Assembly: GCA_041879295.1 (NCBI GenBank)
Contig: CP047152.1
Coordinates: 1,679,501 to 1,743,500, forward strand
From: Pseudomonas putida
Lineage (GTDB): Bacteria > Pseudomonadota > Gammaproteobacteria > Pseudomonadales > Pseudomonadaceae
DNA length: 64,000 nt
Direction: 5' to 3'
In this document: positions 57,884-64,000 of the stretch, piece by piece
Layout: the number at the start of each line of letters is the position of its first letter
Numbering within the stretch: position 1 is the first letter of the stretch
The notes under the pieces: generated by a model
The model's database searches: none
Seen by the model: only the letters and a program-made list of their open reading frames with translations
Told to the model about the DNA's origin: nothing
Translations under genes and position numbers: made by a program

Positions 57884-59359
57884 GTGTCAGCCTTACCTTC
57901 CTACCTCTGGTTGTCCCGACACTCGATCTTCTATTTCAGGATCGTGGTGCCCGAAGTCCTGCGTCCGTTGTTTCCTTGCGCTGAAATCCGTCGCTCCCTG
58001 CAGACCCGCTGCAAGCGCGAAGCCTTGATCCGTGGCCGTGAGTTGCTCCTGCAGGTTCAGCGCCTATACACCGAAGCCTTTCAAGGTGTTCGGCCTTGCC
58101 TTGATGCCTTGCGTGGTGGCTGGGAGGCTGGAGGCAAGCGAGTCGCCAGTTGGGCCTCATGGCTCCGTCAGCAGCAGTTGGTCGAGATGGCGGCTGCTGG
58201 AGTGCCCCCACAGGGACAGCCCGGAGCGAATGGCGAGGTGGGGCAAGGTAGAGCGGCGGAAGGCTCTCAGAAGCTCCGCAGAGCCTCTACAAGAGCCTCC
58301 TCAGGTCAGGGCATGGGGTTAGTACCAGATTCGCCCAGTACGTCTCCTCGCTTCTCCAAGGTGGTCGAGGAGTGCTTGGGGCAGCAGGAGCATGAAGGCG
58401 TCTCGACCAAGACCATCGACGACAAGCGATCCGTTGCATCCCTACTGGTGCGGATCATCGGTGACATGCCCATTGACCTGATCACTCGCCAGGATGCCAG
58501 GAAGTTCCGCGAGACAGCCCTCAAGCTGCCCCCGCGTCTCAATCAGCTCCCCGAAGGCCAGTCCTTGGAGGAGATCATCAAGACGGCAACCAGCACGATC
58601 AGCCTCACTACGTTCAACAACTACGTGAAGAACCTGACGACCTTTTTCTCCTATGCCATCCGTGAGGGCTACTGCGAGCGCAACCCGTTCGATGGGCTTC
58701 GAGTCAGAAAGCGCGGCAAGGTCAGCGAGGAGCGCAGCGTCTTCAGCGAGGACGATCTGCGCCGTCTGTTCTCGAAGCAGGTTTACGCATCAGCCAACTC
58801 AGCTCAGCCGCACAAGTACTGGCTACCGTTGCTCGGCCTGTACACCGGGGCGAGACTCAATGAGCTATGCCAGCTCTATCTGGATGACGTGGTCAGCATC
58901 AATGGTATCGACTGCCTACACATCCGAGCGACCAGACCCGATCAGAAGCTGAAAACCGTCACCTCGGAAAGGCTCGTGCCGATCCACTCGAAGTTGAAAG
59001 CGCTGGGGTTCCTTGAGTTTGTCCAAGCACAGCGGGAGGCTGGCCACCAACGTCTTTTCGCGGAGCTGACCTTGCACAAGTCGCATGGCTACGCTGCCGC
59101 TCCCTCCAAGTGGTTCACTCGGGTTCGTGACCAGTTGGGCTTCCGTGATGGGGCAGAGCGAAAAGACTTCCACAGCTTCCGCCACACGCTTGCTGATCAC
59201 CTGAAGCAGAAGGGAATAGTCGAATCGCTGGTTGGCGGCATTCTTGGCCACCAAAGCGGCGGGATCACCTTCAGTCGATACGGGAAGGACTTTAGGCCGG
59301 AGGTGCTGGCTCCGGTGGTTGAGGCAGTGGAGTTTGATGCTGTTGAGTGGCTTCGATGA
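57884..59359 (+). CDS. Tyrosine recombinase/integrase
   Basis: 491-aa phage-type integrase. The N-terminal region is unusual (SRHSIFYFRIVVPEVLRPLF with a long insert about 70-150), followed by a core-binding SAM-like domain (TFNNYVKNLTTFFSYAIREG). Catalytic residues in LYTGARLNELCQLYLDDV (Arg), RLVPIHSKLKALG, FHSFRHTLADHLKQKG (His-x-x-Arg) and LGHQSGGITFSRYGK (His and the Tyr nucleophile). Starts with GTG after AAGGAG. Adjacent to ffs, it probably integrates there. Confidence 0.93.
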   Translation: MSALPSYLWLSRHSIFYFRIVVPEVLRPLFPCAEIRRSLQTRCKREALIRGRELLLQVQRLYTEAFQGVRPCLDALRGGWEAGGKRVASWASWLRQQQLVEMAAAGVPPQGQPGANGEVGQGRAAEGSQKLRRASTRASSGQGMGLVPDSPSTSPRFSKVVEECLGQQEHEGVSTKTIDDKRSVASLLVRIIGDMPIDLITRQDARKFRETALKLPPRLNQLPEGQSLEEIIKTATSTISLTTFNNYVKNLTTFFSYAIREGYCERNPFDGLRVRKRGKVSEERSVFSEDDLRRLFSKQVYASANSAQPHKYWLPLLGLYTGARLNELCQLYLDDVVSINGIDCLHIRATRPDQKLKTVTSERLVPIHSKLKALGFLEFVQAQREAGHQRLFAELTLHKSHGYAAAPSKWFTRVRDQLGFRDGAERKDFHSFRHTLADHLKQKGIVESLVGGILGHQSGGITFSRYGKDFRPEVLAPVVEAVEFDAVEWLR

Positions 59360-59383
59360 TAGGCGATAGTGGAGAGCGGCAGA

Positions 59384-59866
59384 TCAAGGCCCGTACCGCT
59401 CGATGCGTTCACCCAGAGCCGCTCTCTGAGCCAGGGCATCAGCCCTTTCATTCTCGGGATGACCGCTATGGCCACGCACCCACTTGAAGTGAATCGTGTG
59501 CTCGGACAGTAGCTGATCGAGGAGCTGCCAGAGGTCAGCATTGGCCACCGGCTTTCTGTCAGCGGTGCGCCAGCCATTCTGCTTCCACTTGGCCAGCCAA
59601 GAGGTGCAGCCGTTCCTGACGTAGGTGCTGTCAGTCACTACCTCCACCATCGAACCAGGGGGCTTCAGGGCTTGTAGCCCCGTGATGACCGCAGTCAGCT
59701 CGGCCCGGTTGTTGGTCTGCTGATCGCCCTCAAGCGGCCCTGCGATCTCCATTGTGCGCCCTTCAGGGTTTCGCAGAATGGCCGCCCAGCCTCCACGAGC
59801 TTGGGGTTTACCGTTGTTGAGGCAAGCACCATCGGTGAATATCTGAATGATGCATTGATGTTGCAT
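59384..59866 (-). CDS. Ribonuclease H family protein
   Basis: 160-aa type 1 RNase H. The catalytic residues are those of RnhA: Asp in IFTDGACLNNGKPQARGGW, Glu in TNNRAELTAVITGL, Asp in VEVVTDSTYVRNG, and the final Asp in HPENERADALAQRAA; the Trp-rich loop GCTSWLAKWKQNGWRTADRK and HFKWVRGHSGH are conserved. It degrades RNA in RNA-DNA hybrids. It is a second copy relative to a housekeeping gene expected elsewhere, and is cargo of the integrative element. ATG 59866 preferred. Confidence 0.93.
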   Translation of the reverse strand: MQHQCIIQIFTDGACLNNGKPQARGGWAAILRNPEGRTMEIAGPLEGDQQTNNRAELTAVITGLQALKPPGSMVEVVTDSTYVRNGCTSWLAKWKQNGWRTADRKPVANADLWQLLDQLLSEHTIHFKWVRGHSGHPENERADALAQRAALGERIERYGP

Positions 59867-60012
59867 GGATGTGGTATTCCTCTTAGTTCTGCCGCTTGTG
59901 GTCGCCACCGCCTACGCCCACCAGCGCCTACCACAGAGGGCAGCGCAGACGGACACAAGCGGCAGGACTAAACGGGCTGGTGGTAGTTGAAGTGCAGTGG
60001 CGAAACTGCAGG

Positions 60013-60717
60013 TCATGCAGCGAATCCCTTCTTCATGGTCAGCTTTCCTTCTAAATAGAGCTGGACGATCAGTTTTTTACCCTCTGCAGTAGGAATGATC
60101 TGGTAGTAAGGCTGGACTGGTGGATGTGCTTTCAGCTTCTCGACGAACAGCGTGTCCCGGTACCTGGCATACACCCGGTACTGATTGGTTCTCTTGGTGC
60201 GGTACAGGTAGCCCATGTCAGCCAGATCACCCTTGACGGCCATCGTGTTGACTCCTTCCAGGGTACGCACGAAGGTGGTCAGGGACTCCTGACGCAGCGC
60301 CACGCAGTTGTCGAAGACGACAGCCTTCGGTGCCATCTCCTTGTTCTCCAGGGCGAGCTGCTCGTTCTTCTCTGCCAGCTCGGCAGCCAGACGCAGGGCT
60401 TCCGGCAGCGACTGCGGGACACGGAAGGCATCGCCCTTGGCTTGCTCCTCCAGTTCATGCAGACGGTCGATGACCTTGGCGCGGAGCGGGATGCTGTAGC
60501 CGGTCAGTAGGATCTCGACCTCGCGGCGCGGTAGGCGGTACTCCTCCTGCTTTCGATTGCGGGTATCGAGGTAGATGCATCCAAAACTGGATGGATCTTT
60601 TCCCAGCTCGGAGAGCATGTTTTCGATGTCTCGCTTCACATGGAAATGCTGCTTCCCGGTCAGCTCTGCGATCTCGCGGCTGCTCATGGTTACCGGCTTG
60701 TTGGTCAGTGCGTTCAT
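60013..60717 (-). CDS. Rha-type phage regulatory protein with antirepressor C-terminus
   Basis: 234-aa protein with an N-terminal Rha domain (MSSREIAELTGKQHFHVKRD then RKQEEYRLPRREVEILLTGY) and a C-terminal KilA-C/ANT-type domain (FDNCVALRQESLTTFVRTLE, GKKLIVQLYLEGKLTMKKGF). Phage proteins of this type interfere with repressor or host functions. It lies 146 bases before RNase H on the same strand and after a small coiled-coil protein. Direct evidence of function is lacking. Confidence 0.88.
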   Translation of the reverse strand: MNALTNKPVTMSSREIAELTGKQHFHVKRDIENMLSELGKDPSSFGCIYLDTRNRKQEEYRLPRREVEILLTGYSIPLRAKVIDRLHELEEQAKGDAFRVPQSLPEALRLAAELAEKNEQLALENKEMAPKAVVFDNCVALRQESLTTFVRTLEGVNTMAVKGDLADMGYLYRTKRTNQYRVYARYRDTLFVEKLKAHPPVQPYYQIIPTAEGKKLIVQLYLEGKLTMKKGFAA

Positions 60718-60790
60718 GTTCTGTCCTCCAGAAAAGACGAAGCCCGCTCAATGGCGGGCTATGGGTGTTCGTTGGTAGTGAGGGGGTTGT

Positions 60791-61027
60791 TTACTGACCG
60801 ATCAGGGCTTTGAGGCTCTCGACGGTCTCCCTGGCTTCGTCGATTTCTGCAATCAGCAGCAGGTTGCGCTCTTCCAGTCGGTTGGTCTGCTCGGCGTTGC
60901 AGAAAATCTGTTCGTTGTTGCAGCTGATCTCCACATCGTTGTCGGCGATCTGTTGTTCGAGCACGTCGATAGTCTTCTGGATCAGTTCATGTTTGATGGA
61001 CAAAGAGCGGATTTTCGAATTGATCAT
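60791..61027 (-). CDS. Small coiled-coil protein, function unknown
   Basis: 78 aa, Glu/Gln/Asn-rich and mostly helical with heptad-like Leu/Ile (IQKTIDVLEQQIADNDVEIS, RNLLLIAEIDEARETVESL). ATG 61027 follows GAGGAAAAACTC, a good ribosome site; longer starts run through the direct repeats at 61100-61155 and are unlikely. No recognisable family. It precedes the Rha-type gene by 73 bases. Confidence 0.75.
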   Translation of the reverse strand: MINSKIRSLSIKHELIQKTIDVLEQQIADNDVEISCNNEQIFCNAEQTNRLEERNLLLIAEIDEARETVESLKALIGQ

Positions 61028-61065
61028 GAGTTTTTCCTCACAGTTGTCGTGGGTCTTGAAACAGA

Positions 61066-61096
61066 AACCCCCGGCAGCGCGGGGCGTACCGGGGGT
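61066..61096 (-). terminator. Terminator-like hairpin after the small-gene operon
   Basis: ACCCCCGG and CCGGGGGT arms enclosing a GC-rich loop; on the minus strand followed by TTTCTGTTT. It separates the antirepressor operon from the downstream coiled-coil gene. Confidence 0.55.
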
Positions 61097-61099
61097 GGG

Positions 61100-61155
61100 T
61101 CTTCCATACCTGTGTGGTAATCCGTCGGTAGGGTCTTCCATACCTGTGTGGTAAT
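61100..61155. repeat. Two direct copies of a 23-base motif
   Basis: TCTTCCATACCTGTGTGGTA at 61100 and again at 61134 (22-23 bases each, 34-base period). A third, diverged copy with 20 of 23 matches is at 63176-63198. Confidence 0.8.
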
Positions 61156-61198
61156 TGGGTCAGATGTACTGGTTAGACTGGATTTCCTGATGTTCTGT

Positions 61199-61390
61199 TC
61201 AGTTGGCTGCGGCTCTTCGTAAAAGCCGGAGCACCGGAAGGTTCATCTGCTGGGCTGCTTTCCACCTGCGTTTGTCTGCGGCCAGGATCTCGCTCAGCAG
61301 GGGATGTTGGGCGGTGCATCCGGCAGTCGTAGCCAAGCCCGAAGCTCTCCGACTCCTGGCCTTCCTCACTTCGCTGGCGATGTTCTTCAT
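61199..61390 (-). CDS. Small basic protein, function unknown
   Basis: 63 aa, rich in Arg and Ala, beginning MKNIASEVRKARSRRASGLA. ATG 61390 overlaps the stop of the small membrane protein (ATGA), consistent with translational coupling. Basic charge could suit nucleic acid binding, but no domain is recognised. Confidence 0.65.
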   Translation of the reverse strand: MKNIASEVRKARSRRASGLATTAGCTAQHPLLSEILAADKRRWKAAQQMNLPVLRLLRRAAAN

Positions 61391-61533
61391 GAGCGAGACC
61401 CTTCTGTGATTCTCTGCTTGGATCGAGCTACCAGTTTGAAGTCGGTTTGCCAGACGATGCACAGCAGGTACACCAGGGGAACCAAGGGCCAGAGCAGCAG
61501 GGCGCCCAAGAAGATCAATTCAGGTAGACGCAT
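61387..61533 (-). CDS. 48-aa single-span membrane protein
   Basis: Short frame of 48 codons plus stop: MRLPELIFLGALLLWPLVPL then VYLLCIVWQTDFKLVARSKQ, with one hydrophobic helix and a basic C-terminus. Its ATG shares the A of the AntA-type gene's TGA (TGATG) and its TGA overlaps the next ATG. This overlap chain is strong support for translation. Possible roles include a lysis-, toxin- or holin-like peptide, but no family is recognised. Confidence 0.7.
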   Translation of the reverse strand: MRLPELIFLGALLLWPLVPLVYLLCIVWQTDFKLVARSKQRITEGSRS

Positions 61534-62354
61534 CAGGCTACCTCCGCTTGGGTCTTGATGTAGTCGCTCGGGTCGACGCTGTTTCCGTAGGAGTGGTTCA
61601 GTACTGCCTCGGTCTGCGGCAGTGTCATGCCACCAGCCAACATGGTCAGGGCGGCGTCATAGGCTCGGCTGTACTGATTGACGTCATCGGCAGTGAGCGA
61701 GTCCCGAATGGGGCGGCCTACCTTGGCTCGCCATTCGCTGGCGGACAGTCCGGTCATAACGCGGCATACGAGCGACATCAGGCGCGTTTTCATCTCCATG
61801 GCTTCCTGCCTGACGAGGCTCCTTGGCAGCTCTCCAGACTTAGCCTTCTCGCCAGCGATGACGAACGCCTGATGAGCGACCTGATTGTCGATACTTGTGA
61901 GCATGGAGCCCCTGATCGGGGTATAGCGGATGAGCTTGAAGGCGAGCTCTTCCATGTCGAGGAAGTAGTGCCGCACCTCGCGCCCTTCTGGGGTTTGTGT
62001 GCTCATGGCCAAATGCGCCGCGCAGTTACGGCTGAGAATGTAGTCGGTGCGGGGCTTTCGCGATGATGGCGTGCTCTTCTTTACCACCTCCGAATAATGC
62101 CCGAACTCGTCCATTATTCTTGCTGCGCCGCGAGAGACCCATTTGTCGAAACGGGCTTCGGGTCTGCCTATTTTCTCCCAGAGCCTCCGAGCATCAATAC
62201 ACGGCTCTGTTCTGCTCTCGACGAATGGCAGTATCCGGCGAACCCGGATCATCCTCTCGGCCTGTTCGTCGGTGAAGCCAAGAGTCTGCATGACGTGCTT
62301 CGGACAATCAGCCGGGGTGTAGTTGAAGGACTTGCCAGTTCGTTTGCTTTTCAT
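61533..62354 (-). CDS. AntA-type phage antirepressor-like protein
   Basis: 273-aa protein whose middle part looks like the AntA/AntB antirepressor domain: CIDARRLWEKIGRPEARFDK, RKPRTDYILSRNCAAHLAMS and QTPEGREVRHYFLDMEE. The N-terminal 45 residues and C-terminal 120 are unassigned. Antirepressors of this type bind phage repressors or act as competing DNA binders. First gene of an overlapping three-gene chain. Confidence 0.82.
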   Translation of the reverse strand: MKSKRTGKSFNYTPADCPKHVMQTLGFTDEQAERMIRVRRILPFVESRTEPCIDARRLWEKIGRPEARFDKWVSRGAARIMDEFGHYSEVVKKSTPSSRKPRTDYILSRNCAAHLAMSTQTPEGREVRHYFLDMEELAFKLIRYTPIRGSMLTSIDNQVAHQAFVIAGEKAKSGELPRSLVRQEAMEMKTRLMSLVCRVMTGLSASEWRAKVGRPIRDSLTADDVNQYSRAYDAALTMLAGGMTLPQTEAVLNHSYGNSVDPSDYIKTQAEVA

Positions 62355-63378
62355 GGCGTAGATGTTCCTTTTTGTTCAGCCGTCAGAGTCCCTTCCATCC
62401 ATGCCACCAGCTCCCATCTACAAGGGAAACACGGACGGCTCGGACGGCTGGACAAAACGGGCTGGGTTTGAAGGGGGATCTGCAAGGGATGCAGGGTTGA
62501 TGCTTGGTGACTTGCTCAGGAGTTCCCCGGTTCCTGGATGCCATCCATGGGCCAAAGCCTGGGCAGCAGTGGTTGCCTAGGTCGTTACTGTGCTGAGGCC
62601 AGGGCTGATGGATGGCAGAGGCGAATGGGGAAACTCCTGGGCGGAGTCATCTGGAGGTACATAAAGATGAGCGAGCGGTGGACTGACAGAGAGGCCTGAG
62701 CTTCCTGACAACCACTGACGGGGATGATCACTGCATCAAGAGCAACTTGCGGTGCAGCTTGAAGAGCATCTACCAGTGTCCCCGCAAGACAGGCTTGATG
62801 CTGTCTCATTGCTTCGTTCTTCATTGATGGATTGATGGTAATGACCATGGATGAAGGACAGCTCAAAGACACTCATAGAGTGGCTTCGCCATCCACCGCT
62901 ACACCCCGCAAGTCATCGCAGGTAGCCAGCCTCGACTGGGTGCCATCACCTCCCAGCCAGCTATGTCAGGTTCGTCATCACCCGTGACTGCTGGCCGATT
63001 GGTCGGGGCAGTGAGAGGGGCTGTACGCCTGAAGCTCAAAGTAGCAGTAGGTACTCGGCGGTCGCCTCGCTGGGCTGTTTCCTTTCCCTGGCTCAATCAG
63101 TCCCTCCGGCTGTTTGCCAGAGCTGCTGATCGAGCGTCATGGTTGGGGATCGAGCGTGCGAGATTACGCGTTCTTTCCTCCATAACTGTGTGTTAATCGA
63201 TCATCGCCGAACGTGCTGCGATCTTGCTGATATAGCGTTTGTGGCAAGTCGGCTGCTTTTCTCTGGTAGTAGAGCGCGTGATGGCACTCTGGTCTGCTCC
63301 GGTTATAGCCATGCGTTTGATCGGCTCTCGTATGTAGTAAGCTCTCGGCATTTCTGTATTACTGCGTGGAGATGTGCC
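62355..63378. other. Region without a supported gene in the integrative element
   Basis: About 1 kb between the AntA-type gene and hsdM. Several frames of 60-95 codons exist on both strands, but none has a good ribosome site, recognisable domain or overlapping neighbour. It holds the third copy of the 23-base motif (63176-63198) and presumably the promoters of the two flanking operons. A degraded gene or non-coding RNA cannot be excluded. Confidence 0.5.
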
Positions 63379-64000
63379 TTGGTCACTGGAGATGTAGAGA
63401 AGCGTTTGTGGGCTGTAGCTGACCAACTATGGGCCAACACAGGGCTGAGGCCGGGGGAGTTCTCGGTGCCTGTTCTGGGGCTGATCTTCCTGCGTTATGC
63501 GGAGAAGATGTACGCCGCTGCTGAAGAGAAGCTGGGGCCGATTGGTTCTGGTGGTCGCCGCAAGGTCAGCAAAGATGACTATCTGGCCGAGGGCGTGATC
63601 TTTCAGCCAGAGAAGGCCCGCTTCTCCTATCTGCAGACCCTCACCGAGGGCGATGTCATCGGGTTGGCGATCAACGAAGCCATGAAGGCCGTTGAGGAGG
63701 AGAACGTCGACCTCAAGGGCGCTCTGCCTCGCAACTACGTCCAGCTTGGCAACAAGGTGCTGCTGGAGCTGATCAAGCTGCTTGGCCCGGTGGATCTCAG
63801 TGGGGACGCTTTCGGCAAAGTCTATGAGTACTTCCTGGGCAACTTCGCGCTGAAGGAAGGCCAAAAGGGCGGTGTCTTCTATACCCCAGAGTCCATCGTA
63901 AAGCTGATCGTCGAGATCATCGAGCCGTTCCACGGGCGGATCTTCGACCCGGCTTGTGGTTCGGGCGGTATGTTCGCCCAGTCGGCTGACTTCGTTAAGC
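63379..64000 (+). CDS. hsdM: Type I restriction-modification methyltransferase HsdM (5' part)
   Basis: N-terminal 207 codons of an HsdM subunit, which with HsdS methylates adenines at the recognition site. The HsdM N-terminal helical domain is seen ([40 protein letters not shown]), and SAM motif [14 protein letters not shown] near the end. No stop before the window edge. The first codon is probably TTG 63379, seven bases after GGAG at 63368-63371; no in-frame ATG precedes it. hsdR and hsdS should follow outside the window. Confidence 0.93.
   Translation, partial: MVTGDVEKRLWAVADQLWANTGLRPGEFSVPVLGLIFLRYAEKMYAAAEEKLGPIGSGGRRKVSKDDYLAEGVIFQPEKARFSYLQTLTEGDVIGLAINEAMKAVEEENVDLKGALPRNYVQLGNKVLLELIKLLGPVDLSGDAFGKVYEYFLGNFALKEGQKGGVFYTPESIVKLIVEIIEPFHGRIFDPACGSGGMFAQSADFVK

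Larger units (their letters stand above)
57809..64000. mobile_element. Left part of an integrative element at ffs
   Basis: From the ffs 3' end onwards the gene content is typical of an island: tyrosine recombinase next to the insertion site, RNase H, phage antirepressors, small proteins and hsdM. Base use is less GC-rich than in the core. The right junction and the matching attR lie outside the window, so length and type (prophage remnant, ICE or island) are not known. Confidence 0.8.

Noticed and set aside
61100..61155. Possible CRISPR array
   Set aside because: Only two adjacent copies with a spacer of about 12 bases and no cas genes.
62585..62872. 95-codon minus-strand frame in the island gap
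   Set aside because: No ribosome site, domain or neighbour overlap; not distinguishable from chance.
63193..63426. 77-codon minus-strand frame overlapping the hsdM start
   Set aside because: It overlaps the hsdM ribosome site and reading frame and shows no family signature.

Overview
The window is a GC-rich chromosomal segment of a Pseudomonas of the P. putida type. The gene order (ccm operon; gcl-hyi-glxR-ttuD-pyk; purine catabolism genes; xdhABC; smc-zipA-ligA-ffs) and the many REP hairpins of the form GCGGGYNNRCCCGC support this. No tRNA or 16S/23S/5S rRNA gene was seen; the one structural RNA gene is ffs (4.5S SRP RNA).

Layout. 1-4929: end of the cytochrome c maturation operon (ccmE'FGHI) and a lipoprotein. 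4930-5814: a large inverted-repeat element with microsatellites. 5815-10670: small metabolic genes (2-hydroxyacid dehydrogenase, PhzF, GFA, FKBP, histidine phosphatase, DadA-like oxidase). 10697-12396: an IS110-family element that has split a REP pair. 12480-20673: a racemase with an NCS1 permease, an Lrp regulator, an EamA exporter, a methyltransferase, an orphan sulfate-binding protein, a K+ channel-like protein and a urea transporter. 20880-27476: the glyoxylate assimilation operon, read on the minus strand as gcl, hyi, glxR, ttuD, pyk. 27734-33514: GlcG/HbpS-like protein, RutR-like regulator, DUF808 protein, two Tsx-like porins and a urate/xanthine permease. 33699-37816: puuD, allA, uraD, puuE and divergent hiuH. 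37909-40010: a nested tandem array of long palindromes. 40017-49332: purine permease, gclR, aqpZ, guaD and xdhCBA. 49601-57417: GntR regulator, smc, zipA, ligA. 57699-57808: ffs. From about 57809 to the window end: the left part of an integrative element with a tyrosine recombinase, RNase H, Rha and AntA antirepressors, small proteins, and the start of a type I restriction-modification hsdM.

How the genes work together. Guanine is deaminated (GuaD), xanthine is oxidised (XdhABC), urate is opened by PuuD, HiuH and UraD to allantoin, PuuE makes allantoate, and AllA releases glyoxylate. Gcl, Hyi, GlxR, TtuD and Pyk carry glyoxylate to pyruvate. No allantoicase or allantoate amidohydrolase is present here, so one step must be encoded elsewhere. 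Permeases, porins and a urea transporter fit the same theme. Two candidate operators recur at these promoters: TTGTRTACAA (probably GclR) and TTGAC[CT]N4GGTCAA (resembles the E. coli RutR box). They suggest a two-regulator network tying pyrimidine/hydantoin uptake, purine breakdown and glyoxylate use together.
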